Shown piece after piece: positions 37,026 to 46,493 of a stretch of DNA of 64,000 nucleotides. This DNA is from Wallacemonas rigidus. Lineage: Eukaryota; Euglenozoa; Kinetoplastea; Trypanosomatida; Trypanosomatidae. The notes beneath the pieces were generated by a model, which saw only the letters and a program-made list of their open reading frames with translations, ran no database searches and was not told the origin of the DNA. Made by a program: the position numbers and the translations under genes. Numbering within the stretch: position 1 is the first letter of the stretch; each line of letters starts with the position of its first letter. Location: contig JASAOL010000555.1 in assembly GCA_030849045.1 (NCBI GenBank), forward strand, positions 1-64,000, written 5' to 3'.

Positions 37026-38831
37026 ATGAGCCGCAGTGAATTAGAAGCAGGGGAAGAAACCCCGTTACCAGCATCCGCGGAGGCACCACCGAGCTCAACA
37101 GCCCCTGTGAATGCTACGCAAACGGCGAAGCCCGAAAGCGCGAAAGCTGAAGTCCCAGCTTCGCTGCCGGATGCACTACGGCTGGTGGCGATGCAGGATA
37201 AGATCATCGAAGCTCTTCAGAGGGATAACGAGGGTTTTGTCTCAGAAAAGCGAAACCTCATATCCCGCGTAAAGGAACTAGAGGACGCGCTGGCCAACTT
37301 GGAAGCAAAACACAGTTTGATGCTTAGTGCCCAAGGGACCCACGAACGCGACAAGATGTCAACGGTAGACACGGAGGGTACTGTAGCCAAGCTCAAGGCA
37401 CACATCAACGAACTAGAGTTTCTCCTGGAGGAAGCGGCCGACGCAAATAAAGCACTGGAGACGGAACTTTCGCGCCACAAAAACTGCTCTACTACTCTTC
37501 AGATTGCCGAGGCGGAGATTCAAAATCTAAACGTGGCACTCCGGCGAATGGAAAAGGAGCAGCAAAAGAATGTCGAAGAGATGGCGAAGCGGATTCAATC
37601 TTTCACAGAGGAGGGCAACTACAATGCCGAAATGGAGGCGCGTCTGCGTGAGCAGGAACGCATTATTCACCAGCTAAAGACGCAAATAGCAGACGGCGGC
37701 GCCAGCGAAAAACAGAAGCGTGGCAGCAGCGGCGCCGCGACTCAGTCGAAGGAGCTTCACGCCCTTCACCGACGAATTGTTGAGCTCGAGGAGCAACTGC
37801 GCCAGAAGAGTACGGAGAGTGTTGCTGACCTGATTCGGAGCTGCCAGCCTTCAGCACAAGACTCCAAGCTATTCAAGCGACAGGAGGCTCACATCGAGCA
37901 GTTGAAAGAGGCCCTGTCCGCTAAAGATAAGTTTACCGAGGCCGCACTCGAACGACTTCGTCTTGAATCGGCTCAGGTCCGTCGGCAGTACGAGGAGAAG
38001 CTTCTTGAAGCCGAAACAAAGGTTAGTCACTATCAGCGTACTGAACGAGATCAGCAGAGCAAAGTTCGTGAGCTGGAAAAGGAAGTGCACTCGTTGCGCC
38101 GAGATCTCGCCACCGCATCCGCGCAGGTTGGATCGATGGTGCATCCAGTCCACACGAGCCATGCGGAAGGCGATGGTGTCAAGATGCTCACTGAAGAGAA
38201 CAACATTCTTCGGGAGCGTGTTCGCTCGCTGGAGGCCATTCGCTCCGCCCACAGCACCGGTGCGGAGCACTCTGCCACAGTAGAAGCTCTGCAGGCGCTT
38301 GTACGTTCTCTGACGGAAGAGGTCGCGGCGTATAAAAAACTGTCTGAAGAGAGCCAGCGCATCACGCAGGAAACTAACGATAGAGCGGAACGTCGCGTCC
38401 TTCAATGGAAGCAGGAAATGGTCGCGCAAATCCAATCTGCACGTGAGGAGTACAATCGCGAAATCGAGCGACTGCAACGAGCACATCAAAGCGAACTCGT
38501 GCGCGCACTGGAACGACAGGTGTCGGACAGTGGTTCCAACGGAGATGTTGCGCAACAGTGGCGCTCCATTTTGGATGAGCGAGGACAAGAGGGCTTCCTG
38601 AGTGCTGTGCTCGATAGACTGCAGTTTTTAGAGAGGCGGTATCGGCAGAAGGAAAAAGAGTTTTTGTATGAGCTGGCTGAGACCCGAAGAAACTTTGAGC
38701 TGGAACACTCAGCGGATGCTCAGAAGTACGAACTCAACCTGGAGCGCAAGAATCAGCAAATCAACGACTTCCGCACACAACTAGATCAACTGCTTTCCAG
38801 CGTTGCGTTACTTTCCGCACAGGCTTCATGA
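37026..38831 (+). CDS. Coiled-coil protein
   Basis: This is the first gene of the rightward unit. The 601-residue product has a disordered Ala/Pro/Thr-rich opening (1-45) and then almost continuous heptad-rich coiled coil from about 50 to 595. Examples are KIIEALQRDNEGFVSEKRNL, RRIVELEEQLRQKSTE, and a distinct C-terminal stretch FLSAVLDRLQFLERRYRQKE. A break around 365-375 (GSMVHPVHTSHAEGDG) separates two long coils. Such proteins in trypanosomatids are often basal-body, flagellar or cytoskeletal. The C-terminal block is somewhat reminiscent of centrosomal or ciliary coiled-coil proteins, but similarity between coiled coils is weak evidence. The start MSRSELEAG follows the CA repeat closely. 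No membrane or enzymatic domain was seen. Confidence 0.8.
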   Translation: MSRSELEAGEETPLPASAEAPPSSTAPVNATQTAKPESAKAEVPASLPDALRLVAMQDKIIEALQRDNEGFVSEKRNLISRVKELEDALANLEAKHSLMLSAQGTHERDKMSTVDTEGTVAKLKAHINELEFLLEEAADANKALETELSRHKNCSTTLQIAEAEIQNLNVALRRMEKEQQKNVEEMAKRIQSFTEEGNYNAEMEARLREQERIIHQLKTQIADGGASEKQKRGSSGAATQSKELHALHRRIVELEEQLRQKSTESVADLIRSCQPSAQDSKLFKRQEAHIEQLKEALSAKDKFTEAALERLRLESAQVRRQYEEKLLEAETKVSHYQRTERDQQSKVRELEKEVHSLRRDLATASAQVGSMVHPVHTSHAEGDGVKMLTEENNILRERVRSLEAIRSAHSTGAEHSATVEALQALVRSLTEEVAAYKKLSEESQRITQETNDRAERRVLQWKQEMVAQIQSAREEYNREIERLQRAHQSELVRALERQVSDSGSNGDVAQQWRSILDERGQEGFLSAVLDRLQFLERRYRQKEKEFLYELAETRRNFELEHSADAQKYELNLERKNQQINDFRTQLDQLLSSVALLSAQAS

Positions 38832-39464
38832 AACAGCCGGAGCAGTATCAAACTTTTCTTTGAAACATTAGACTTAATCGTTCGCTCCTTTTTTTTTTTT
38901 TGCTTCTCCTCTCCCACGATAGATTGCCCTAGAATCAAAAATGCTTACATATGCGAAATGACGCGCGCTGTAGAAGAGCGGAAAACGATCCATCGTGAGC
39001 ATAGTCCGTCGACTCAGTCGACTCTCTCAATCTGGAGGTCCTGTGTATCCACACATTCACGTGTACATTCGCGCGCGCACACACGCGCACAATAGACAAC
39101 GTGTGTGTGTGTGTGGTCAAAAGGAAGCGTTTCTCGGGACGTTTCGACGCAGCTGCAGGGCTGCGATGCAAAGCGTCAAGTACACGCCCACGAGCTGGTA
39201 CCTTTGCTCAAGTGTGGACAACTGTTTCTCGTGCTCATGTGCATACTCAACTCGCTGCTCTCTGTACTCTGCTCGACGTGTTGCTGGGAATTTGTTGTGT
39301 GTAGGCTCTTTGCCATCTCACTTCATCCACATCGACATCGTACACTCGTATACACACGTGTTTGATCGTCTACCGGGCACTTTTTTTTTTTTTGCATCGC
39401 GGCAATCATTGTACTAGCTTCCCTACTTTCTGTCTCTTTGTCTCTCGAGGCACAACCACCTAAA
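38832..39464. other. Intergenic spacer with two T13 runs
   Basis: T13 runs lie at 38889-38901 (soon after the coiled-coil gene stop) and 39381-39393 (splice tract of the peptidase gene). A TG repeat is at 39097-39112. No gene seen. Confidence 0.65.
39381..39417 (+). promoter_or_regulatory. Trans-splice tract and acceptor of the cysteine peptidase gene
   Basis: A T13 run is followed 22 nt later by TACTAG; its AG at 39416-39417 is the first AG after the tract. The ATG lies 47 nt further on. This supports the start at 39465 over the upstream Met at 39438 only weakly, since both lie after the acceptor. Confidence 0.6.
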
Positions 39465-40610
39465 ATGACAAGCCGTCGACAGCTGTTGTGTCTCTTTGCA
39501 ATCGTAGTGCTGCTCGTGAGTGCGGCGCAGGCACTCCACGTTTCTCAGCAAGAGAGTAGCAACGAGTACAGTTTCGACGCTTTCATCAAGACGTACCACA
39601 AACTGTATGATGCAAAGGAGTATGCGTCGCGGAAGCGTATCTTTGAGCGCAATGTGGCAGAGATTCAGCGCCACAACGCGGACAGCACCAATCTGTACTT
39701 CAAGACGGTGAATCACATGACTGACTGGACGACGGAAGAATTTGGCAGACTGAATCAAGCGAAGCCGCGCATGACGATCCGAACCCCAAGCTTCTGCTCC
39801 AAATCTGTGTGCCGCGAGCCACAGATGGATCCCCCCTTCCAAGTCGACTACCGTCAACACTACCCACCCATTCTGACAGACGTCAAGAATCAGGGACACT
39901 GCGGAAGCTGCTGGGCACACTCGGCAGTAGAGGCGATCGAGTCACACTGGGCACTGGCGACGGGCAATCTGCACGTGCTGAGCACACAACAGTTGACCTC
40001 GTGCACGAAGAACCCTCGCCACTGTGGTGGAACTGGTGGGTGTTTAGGTGCTGTCGAGTCCTTGGCGTACGAGTACGCCATGGAGGCAGGTGGTGTGGCA
40101 GAGGAGTGGGCATACCCGTACACGTCCTACTACGGTGACTCCGGTGAGTGCCAGAACATATCATCTACTTACAAAGTGGCGAAAGTTTCTGACTACGTAA
40201 AGCTTCCCGCCAACGATCAAACTGCAGTAATGAAGGCTCTGGCTTTTCGGGGTCCACTCGCTGTGAGCGTGGATGCGTCCTCCTGGAAAGCCTATGGTGG
40301 CGGCATTTTCGATGGTTGCCACTACAGCCAGAACATCACGCAAAACCACGCAGTCCAACTGGTTGGCTATGGCCACGACCCGCAGACTCGCAAGGGCTAC
40401 TGGATTGTGCGCAACTCGTGGGGGCCCCGTTGGGGCGAGAATGGATACATTCGCATTCTTCGCGAGAAAACTGTAGAGTGTGGATGGAGCGTTAACGCAC
40501 ATGACGGCAGCGCGTGCGACGGCGACCCGGACATCATGTGGGTGTGTGGCATGTGCGGCATCCTTTCTGATACCACTTATCCACTGGTGGACACTTCATC
40601 CGTCCACTAA
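39465..40610 (+). CDS. Papain-family (C1A, cathepsin L-like) cysteine peptidase
   Basis: The 381-residue pre-pro-enzyme has a signal peptide (about 1-23, LLCLFAIVVLLVSAAQA). Its I29 inhibitor propeptide carries a perfect ERFNIN spacing (E52, R56, F60, N63, I67, N71). The mature domain starts at about 125. The catalytic set is complete: oxyanion Gln143, Cys149 in CGSCWAHS, His295 in NHAVQLVGYG and Asn317 in RNSWGPRWGENGY. The usual CGSCWAFS reads CWAHS here. Unlike the CPB peptidases of Leishmania there is no 100-residue C-terminal extension. Instead a short Cys-rich tail (CDGDPDIMWVCGMCG) follows the domain, so extra disulphides are likely. N-glycosylation sites occur at NIS (231-233) and NIT (290-292). 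It probably acts in lysosome-like compartments. The start at 39465 places the signal peptide at the N-terminus; Met at 39438 is an alternative. Confidence 0.9.
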   Translation: MTSRRQLLCLFAIVVLLVSAAQALHVSQQESSNEYSFDAFIKTYHKLYDAKEYASRKRIFERNVAEIQRHNADSTNLYFKTVNHMTDWTTEEFGRLNQAKPRMTIRTPSFCSKSVCREPQMDPPFQVDYRQHYPPILTDVKNQGHCGSCWAHSAVEAIESHWALATGNLHVLSTQQLTSCTKNPRHCGGTGGCLGAVESLAYEYAMEAGGVAEEWAYPYTSYYGDSGECQNISSTYKVAKVSDYVKLPANDQTAVMKALAFRGPLAVSVDASSWKAYGGGIFDGCHYSQNITQNHAVQLVGYGHDPQTRKGYWIVRNSWGPRWGENGYIRILREKTVECGWSVNAHDGSACDGDPDIMWVCGMCGILSDTTYPLVDTSSVH

Positions 40611-41177
40611 AAAGGTTTGCAGGAAAAAAAAAAGACCAACACCAATTTTTGCTTTTTCTTTGTCTTCTCTCTTCGTTCATTCTTTTACCTGTACGCCTCT
40701 GTGCACTCGAGTGATCTTCGTCTACGCAAAGAGCTATCCCATATCTTCACCTCACTCTCCGCGTGTACGCTTGTTGTGCAGCATGAGAGGTGAAAGGAGC
40801 CCAGTGAGGCCGGCGACACATGCAACACAGTGGTCAAGGGCTGCAGGCCGCCCTGAGTCTTTGGAGGAGCGGTACACTTTCTTTTGTTCACGATGTGTAG
40901 TTTACTCACAGTAGGTCCCCACCAGACACTCTCTTTCTCTCTTCCATGCACACAGTTGGACACGGATGGACGCGGACACACATACGCCAGCACACACTGA
41001 TGACCCTCTTCACTCTCACCTACATCTTCCCTCTCCATCAGTCAAAGGCACCTCAACTCAAACGGCCCTCCGTTTCTCCTGCTTCGCTCATTTGCAGTGC
41101 GGTAGGCAGACGTGATATACCTTCACTCCGTGTGATTCGCTTCGTGCATTCCCTCTTCTCTCTTTCACTTTCTACTC
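40611..41177. other. Intergenic spacer
   Basis: An A10 run (40624-40633) lies a few bases after the peptidase stop. Pyrimidine-rich sequence occurs around 40650-40690 and 41065-41095, and again at 41149-41175 directly against the next ATG. No gene seen. Confidence 0.6.
41065..41097 (+). promoter_or_regulatory. Likely trans-splice acceptor of the GNAT gene
   Basis: A pyrimidine-rich stretch ends in TTTGCAG (AG at 41096-41097), 80 nt before the GNAT ATG. The second pyrimidine tract at 41149-41175 runs into the ATG with no AG between, so it cannot supply an acceptor for this start. Confidence 0.5.
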
Positions 41178-41708
41178 ATGCCCACCTGGGCCGTGTGGCG
41201 AGTTCAAAAGTCCGAACCTGCCGATTTGGACAGGCACATGGACTTGTATGCGAAAGCTATCGCTTTTCAGAAGGCCCTTGGCTACGACAACTGGGTCTCC
41301 TTTGACCGCGCTGTGGTGGAGGAAGAGATTCGTTCTGGTAAACAGTATAAAGTAGTTGATGGCGATGACGAAGTGGTTGCTATCTTTTAGATTGAGGAGT
41401 CCAACCCTGTTCTTTGGGGCGACCGCAACAACGAACCCGCAGTGTACCTGCATCGTGTGGTCGTGGACCGTGAGAAGAGCGGTGGCGTTCGCGCGATGGA
41501 CATGATCCTCGGTTTTCTTCGTGCCAGGTTCGGTGCGACGAAGAAGTACATCCGCATGGATACCAAGTCTGGAAACGACCGCTTGAACAAGTACTACACG
41601 ACTCAGTGTGGTTTTGTTCTCATCAAGGAGATCCGCGTCGGGACAGAGCCGTCGTTGCCTGTGCATTACCACAACAGTGGAATCGCGCTGTTCGAGAGCA
41701 AGATCTGA
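41178..41708 (+). pseudogene. GNAT-family acetyltransferase frame interrupted by one in-frame TAG
   Basis: A single reading frame of 176 codons encodes a GNAT-like N-acetyltransferase: an N-terminal helix pair (DLYAKAIAFQKALGYDNW), the core strand EVVAIF, then PAVYLHRVVVDREKSGGVRA (the acetyl-CoA-binding strand and loop, with a degenerate Gly pattern), YIRMDTKSGNDRLNKYYTTQ and CGFVLIKEIRVG. Codon 71 (41388-41390) is TAG, splitting the frame into 70 and 105 codons. Both halves are in the same frame and read as one fold, so a single substitution such as CAG to TAG explains it. The rest shows no further damage, which suggests a recent loss, an allele, a sequencing error or read-through. As it stands only a truncated 70-residue peptide would be made. 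Confidence 0.8.
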
Positions 41709-42248
41709 CGTTGCACCTTTCAACCCCCACAAGAGTGTGACTTTACCCTTTCCCAAGCCAAACTCCGGCGCTGTGCTCATTATACGTCGGGCATGTGGAT
41801 ACGCTCGTCTTTTTTTTTTTTTTGCCTTTCTTTTCATTCTTTCCATTCTTTTTCCTGCTACTGGTTCTTTCTCTTTTCATTTACTGGACATCATCACGTT
41901 CAACTGTCTATATACAATCGCGTACCTGTTTCCACTCCACAACGAATTGGGAAGACTCATTTACTTTTCTCCATCGTTGGCATGTTCCTCTATTCACTGG
42001 TCTCCTACTTTTCCTCATCAATCGGCCACATTATTGCCCGTCCCCCTCCTGCCTCTGCTTACTTCTGCCTCTCTCATCCGAAACCACCGATTTAACGACA
42101 TCAACGCTAGCACGGACTTGGCCACCAGACCACGAGAACGAAACCCACTCTCTCACAGAGAGAAGAGGCTTAGACACAGCTTCTCAAATCCTTTCACAAA
42201 CGCACTCATACGGAGGTACACGTGCACGCTTGCGCCGAACTTGCGGAC
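41709..42248. other. Intergenic spacer, pyrimidine-rich
   Basis: A T14 run (41810-41823) begins a 75-nt pyrimidine-rich stretch, about 430 nt before the next start codon. More C/T-rich sequence follows at 42030-42090. The long plus-strand frames here read Phe/Ser/Leu and are translated pyrimidines. No gene seen. Confidence 0.6.
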
Positions 42249-45200
42249 ATGGACCGCATGTCTGGACAGCGGGCGACACGTATCAACGTGAACGAGGCAA
42301 CACGCGAGCAGCTTATGGACCTCCTCAAACAGCAAAGAGCCCAGCTTCGCCAGGAGCAGCTGAAAACCAAAGAGCTGGAGCAGCAAATACAGGGCTTGCA
42401 CGCCCTGATTGAAGAGAAGAATGCAGAGATCACTGCGCTGAGGCACCAGGGTACCATGCTCACGGAGAAGGCTGCAAGCGATGAGGAGACCATCAACGCG
42501 TTAATCAAACAGGTGGAGGAGAGCCGTGTCTCTCCTCCACTGAACCCATCACGACGCTTTCCGACAGGCTCTGGCGGGGTGGAGGCTCCGTCAACTGGCA
42601 GCAGCGGCGCCACGGCAAACGGTACGATCGTGACTGGTAAGGTGGCGAGCGGCCCCAGCCAGACGGTGTCCCCCACGCTGACAGCGTCGCGTGCGCCGTA
42701 TCGTGTGACTGCACCGAGTGGCGTAGAGGCGAGCAACAACAACAGCAACAACGCTACTACTATCGCGAATATGGCAGCTGTAGCTGCGGCCCAGGAGGCA
42801 GCATTTCAAGAGAAGTTGGCTGCCACATCGGAAACAATCGCGAGCAAAAACGGTGAGATCGCGAAACTCGAGACCAAGGTTCGTGAACTTATGGAGGTCA
42901 ACGCGTTCTACACTGCTATTGTCTCACAGCACGATGAAGAGGAAAAGCGGCGGCACGTTCTCGCGACCAAGGCGACGAACCAGCACTCCGAGGATGAGGT
43001 CGAGGATGTGCCAACCCTTTTGCAGCGCATCGCCACCCTTGAAACTCACCAAGAAAAGCTTCAACGCATCGTGAAGCAATCTGAGCGTGATAAGAATGCT
43101 CTGCTGTCGGAGAATGCGCAGCTGCGCGAAGAGGCGACCCGCTTGGAGATGGAGGCGATCGCCTCGGAGCAGTGGGCACGAAGAAATGACACAACTGCAA
43201 CTGTGCTACCCGCGCGTGGTGACTTTGCCACTGCTGCTACGTTGTCAACCTTACCAGCCTCTCATTATGACCTAGGTGGCTCGAACCCGCGTCCGCCTCA
43301 GACGACACCAGAGCGGGTGCCAGCTCAAGTGATGGCATCCCCGCTTTTATTGGGTCGCAGCACACCGAGTCGGACAGCTGGTGGTATTCACCACCATCAT
43401 CAGGCGAGCCCACTGGCTCCCTCTCCGGAAGCTCGCGACCGCCACCAGCGCCCGCGTGTGGACATTCGAGCACTTCCACCCATTCACGTCCGCAATCCGG
43501 ACCCCCAGGAACGCGAGCTCCTGGATCGTATTCATGTCTACCAAGACTACATTGCTCAAATGGAAAACTACGAGGCTGACCGCCAGGCCAGCTTTGATGA
43601 GATGGAGCGGTCCCGCGCGGAGTTGTTTGCTAGTATGAATGAACAACTTGAAAAGCAGCGCAAAGAGCTTCACCGATTGCGTCGTGCCACGCTTGGCACA
43701 TCGAACAGTGCAGCGTCCCTAGCCACAGTGACGTCGCTGAACGACGACGCACCAGTGCCACGCACGTCACCAGATCGAGATGCCCCTCCCCCACCACCTG
43801 TACGCCATCCCTGTGTCACGGTTTCAGTGCAAACGGAGATGATCCCGCCGCCACAAGATCAGGAGGAAACATTCTCCACGGCTCACCCACAAGATACTGA
43901 AAACGACGAGGCGAATCGCTACGCGTCTCTTTGGTGTGATGCGACTGCTGCGTTGACAACCGCGTGCGTAGAGCGCGACGAGGCTGAGGCGCGCCTCCGT
44001 CTTTGTATTGATTGCGCCGACGAAAGTCTGCGACACATGCGCGCGCTTCAGGCTAGTTGCGAGCAGGCCCGCCAGGAGGAAACACGCCGCCTCCGTGAGG
44101 AATCTGCTGAGCTTGTCTCGCAGCTCGCGCAGATCGCTCATGACAACGAAAACTCTGTCACTTCCATGCATGGCGCGCGAGAAGGTTGCGCTCGAGGTGT
44201 GGACTGTGAAATCACAAGTCACCGAGCCATCGGCGAAACGGCTCCACCTGCACAGTGGGCGGCGTTTCTGGATGAGTGTGACGCTGTGCTGCACCGCGAG
44301 GATGTGGGCCTGTGCCTTGATATGTACGGTGACGCTCTCATCGCCTACGCGGCTCTCCTCAGCGCCAGCGCATATGGCGATACGCGTCCAGCGGCAAACC
44401 ACCTAGATGACGACGAGGAGGCGCGCATCAACGCACAGGTGCTGGAAGGCATTCGTCACATCGCCACATGGACTGTCTCGACTGCCGCAGCTGCGTCTGC
44501 CCCTTTGCCAGAAGTGCAGTTGAACGAGGCAGCAACAGCTGTAGAGACTGGCGTCGATGGGCGGCGAGGAGAGCAAGAAGAGGCGCCATTAACGTACCTG
44601 GCGGAGGAAAGTCCCAACGGAGCTGACACTGATGGAATACGCACAAGAGAGGAGCCAGAACGAATAGGCGTGTCGGATTGGGAAGCGGACGAACGTGGCG
44701 ACTCAACAGTAAGGGACAATGACGACTCGTCCTCTGCGCCAAATTCACATGGCTCGCACTCGACCATCTCATCTCCGCCCTCACCTCGCGACCAGGGTGC
44801 GGCTAAGGCAGAGGCAATGTCCAAAGACGGTGCGAACGTCGTACTTCAAGCGATCACACCCGAGGAGGAAGAAGAGCTGCTGCGGCAGCTTGCAGCCGAG
44901 GCTGAGATACCAATGGGCGAAGGGCACCACCACAACGACGGTGACAACAACCCCACATCAGAGCGTGCCGTCGGAAGCGATCTGTTGATATCTCGCAGTG
45001 CCCCTCTCGCAAGTGAGGATGACCAGATCGCCCACGAGAGACCCGACATGTTAGGTAACAAGGCGCAATATGAGGCACATCACGATTTGCTCGACGAGGC
45101 TAGTGGCGTTGATCACTCAGATGCTGCTGTATCGGTGCCTTCTTCACTGCCGAATAGCCAACGCGACCAGGCTGTAAGCCCATCCGATTCGTACGATGAG

Positions 45201-45887
45201 GACTTGCACATCATGGTCTCACACACGGAGACTTCCACCCCGCCTGATGCGGCTGCCGACGCGGAAACGGATGAGGTTTTCTCCACGGAAATCCGAGAGG
45301 AGGCAGTGGAGGATGAGCGAGGCGAGGAGCAGAAGACGACACAGGAGCGGCAAGAAAATGGGCGAAACGAAGTGAGGCTGTTCGCGGAAGCGGAAAGCTC
45401 TCTATGTGATTCTGAAATGCGACCCAGCGAAGGACGCCCACGTCTGCCACCTTTGCCTGAAGGCTGCACAAGTGAGAAGGTTGCGGCCGCCATTGACGCG
45501 TGCCACCAGTACGCGATAAGTCGCCACGCGTCTCAACCTGCAACCCCACGACGCGGCTACCGCTCCGTCATGTCCTCAAATCGCACCTCCACATCTGTCT
45601 TGGATAGCTGGCCGAAGCATATGCCTGGCGCGCCTGACACGCCATCCGCCGCGTTTTCTTCACTGCCACCAGCAGACTCATCGCCCGCCACGTCCCAAGA
45701 CGCAGCCCCAGCGTTTCCTCTCGCGATGCCGTGGAATGCGGTACCCCCAGTGAACTTTGGACAGTCGAACCCCGCACCCTCGCCACCGCCGCGTGTACCG
45801 CAAAACAACACTCTCGCACCACCATTCTCTGTCGGGGCTAGCACAAGTGATGACGATTTCGAGGCAGATTTCGACCCATTCGCGTGA
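42249..45887 (+). CDS. Large coiled-coil protein with C-terminal DPF motif
   Basis: The 1212-residue product (start MDRMSGQRATRINVNEATRE; an upstream Met at 42222 adds nine residues) has an N-terminal coiled coil (about 10-100), a Ser/Thr/Ala-rich spacer, and further coils at about 185-330 and 430-500. A long acidic, disordered C-terminal half follows. Within it a folded-looking segment lies near 660-730 (WAAFLDECDAVLHREDVGL, CLDMYGDALIAYAALLSAS). The extreme C-terminus reads DDDFEADFDPFA. DPF and FxDxF-like peptides are classic ligands of clathrin adaptor appendages, so a role at coated vesicles or as an adaptor-binding tether is a reasonable inference. No enzymatic domain was seen and I do not recognise the family. 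Confidence 0.8.
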   Translation: MDRMSGQRATRINVNEATREQLMDLLKQQRAQLRQEQLKTKELEQQIQGLHALIEEKNAEITALRHQGTMLTEKAASDEETINALIKQVEESRVSPPLNPSRRFPTGSGGVEAPSTGSSGATANGTIVTGKVASGPSQTVSPTLTASRAPYRVTAPSGVEASNNNSNNATTIANMAAVAAAQEAAFQEKLAATSETIASKNGEIAKLETKVRELMEVNAFYTAIVSQHDEEEKRRHVLATKATNQHSEDEVEDVPTLLQRIATLETHQEKLQRIVKQSERDKNALLSENAQLREEATRLEMEAIASEQWARRNDTTATVLPARGDFATAATLSTLPASHYDLGGSNPRPPQTTPERVPAQVMASPLLLGRSTPSRTAGGIHHHHQASPLAPSPEARDRHQRPRVDIRALPPIHVRNPDPQERELLDRIHVYQDYIAQMENYEADRQASFDEMERSRAELFASMNEQLEKQRKELHRLRRATLGTSNSAASLATVTSLNDDAPVPRTSPDRDAPPPPPVRHPCVTVSVQTEMIPPPQDQEETFSTAHPQDTENDEANRYASLWCDATAALTTACVERDEAEARLRLCIDCADESLRHMRALQASCEQARQEETRRLREESAELVSQLAQIAHDNENSVTSMHGAREGCARGVDCEITSHRAIGETAPPAQWAAFLDECDAVLHREDVGLCLDMYGDALIAYAALLSASAYGDTRPAANHLDDDEEARINAQVLEGIRHIATWTVSTAAAASAPLPEVQLNEAATAVETGVDGRRGEQEEAPLTYLAEESPNGADTDGIRTREEPERIGVSDWEADERGDSTVRDNDDSSSAPNSHGSHSTISSPPSPRDQGAAKAEAMSKDGANVVLQAITPEEEEELLRQLAAEAEIPMGEGHHHNDGDNNPTSERAVGSDLLISRSAPLASEDDQIAHERPDMLGNKAQYEAHHDLLDEASGVDHSDAAVSVPSSLPNSQRDQAVSPSDSYDEDLHIMVSHTETSTPPDAAADAETDEVFSTEIREEAVEDERGEEQKTTQERQENGRNEVRLFAEAESSLCDSEMRPSEGRPRLPPLPEGCTSEKVAAAIDACHQYAISRHASQPATPRRGYRSVMSSNRTSTSVLDSWPKHMPGAPDTPSAAFSSLPPADSSPATSQDAAPAFPLAMPWNAVPPVNFGQSNPAPSPPPRVPQNNTLAPPFSVGASTSDDDFEADFDPFA

Positions 45888-46493
45888 GTACAGTATGGCC
45901 TATTGCGTTGCTCTTGCAAGTTTTTGTTTGTCTCTGGTACCTCTTTTTTCTTTTTTCTCCTTCTTTTTGAATTCGCCATCACTTTACTCTTTCTTGCATC
46001 TTCTATATCCTTTTTCTGTTACTTCAGTCGTGTGTATGCGCAGCTCAATTTTTCTTTTTTTTGCTTTCTCCTCGTTGTATCGTACCATTGCTTTCTGGGC
46101 CAAAATACTCCGTAACGGCAACATTAGGGATGGAGGAAGGCGATGCCGCTGTCTCCTTCACCACCTGTTCGAATGGAGCCGTCTTTGGTTTCCTTTCTCT
46201 CTGTTTAATCGCCTCGTCTAACTCCTACGTCCCCACAAAGCGTTGCCCGCCTCCGTCCCAGTTTCCCGCAACGAACCCCTACGCTGTGTGCCCCTTCTTC
46301 TGATTCAGTTTTCCATGCCCCTCTCCTTCTGTGTCAAACCGTCATCTTGCTTCCATTGCGCTGACCAATTCACTCCTCCAACGTAGCGTGCACACACAGG
46401 AAAGCACCGCTTGTCTATCCCTCCACTCTCCTTCTTTTCTTTGGTGAGGGGGAGTCAAACGAAACAGCATCTCCTCTTAAGTGGTGCCCCTTC
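45888..46493. other. Intergenic spacer, T/C-rich
   Basis: The region 45930-46090 is strongly T/C-rich, and another pyrimidine tract lies at 46417-46445 before the next gene. No gene seen; overlapping frames read Phe/Ser-rich. Confidence 0.6.

Noticed and set aside
41388-41390. Reassigned TAG codon, as in Blastocrithidia
   Set aside because: Other genes in the window end normally at TAA, TAG or TGA and carry no in-frame stops, so a changed genetic code is not supported.
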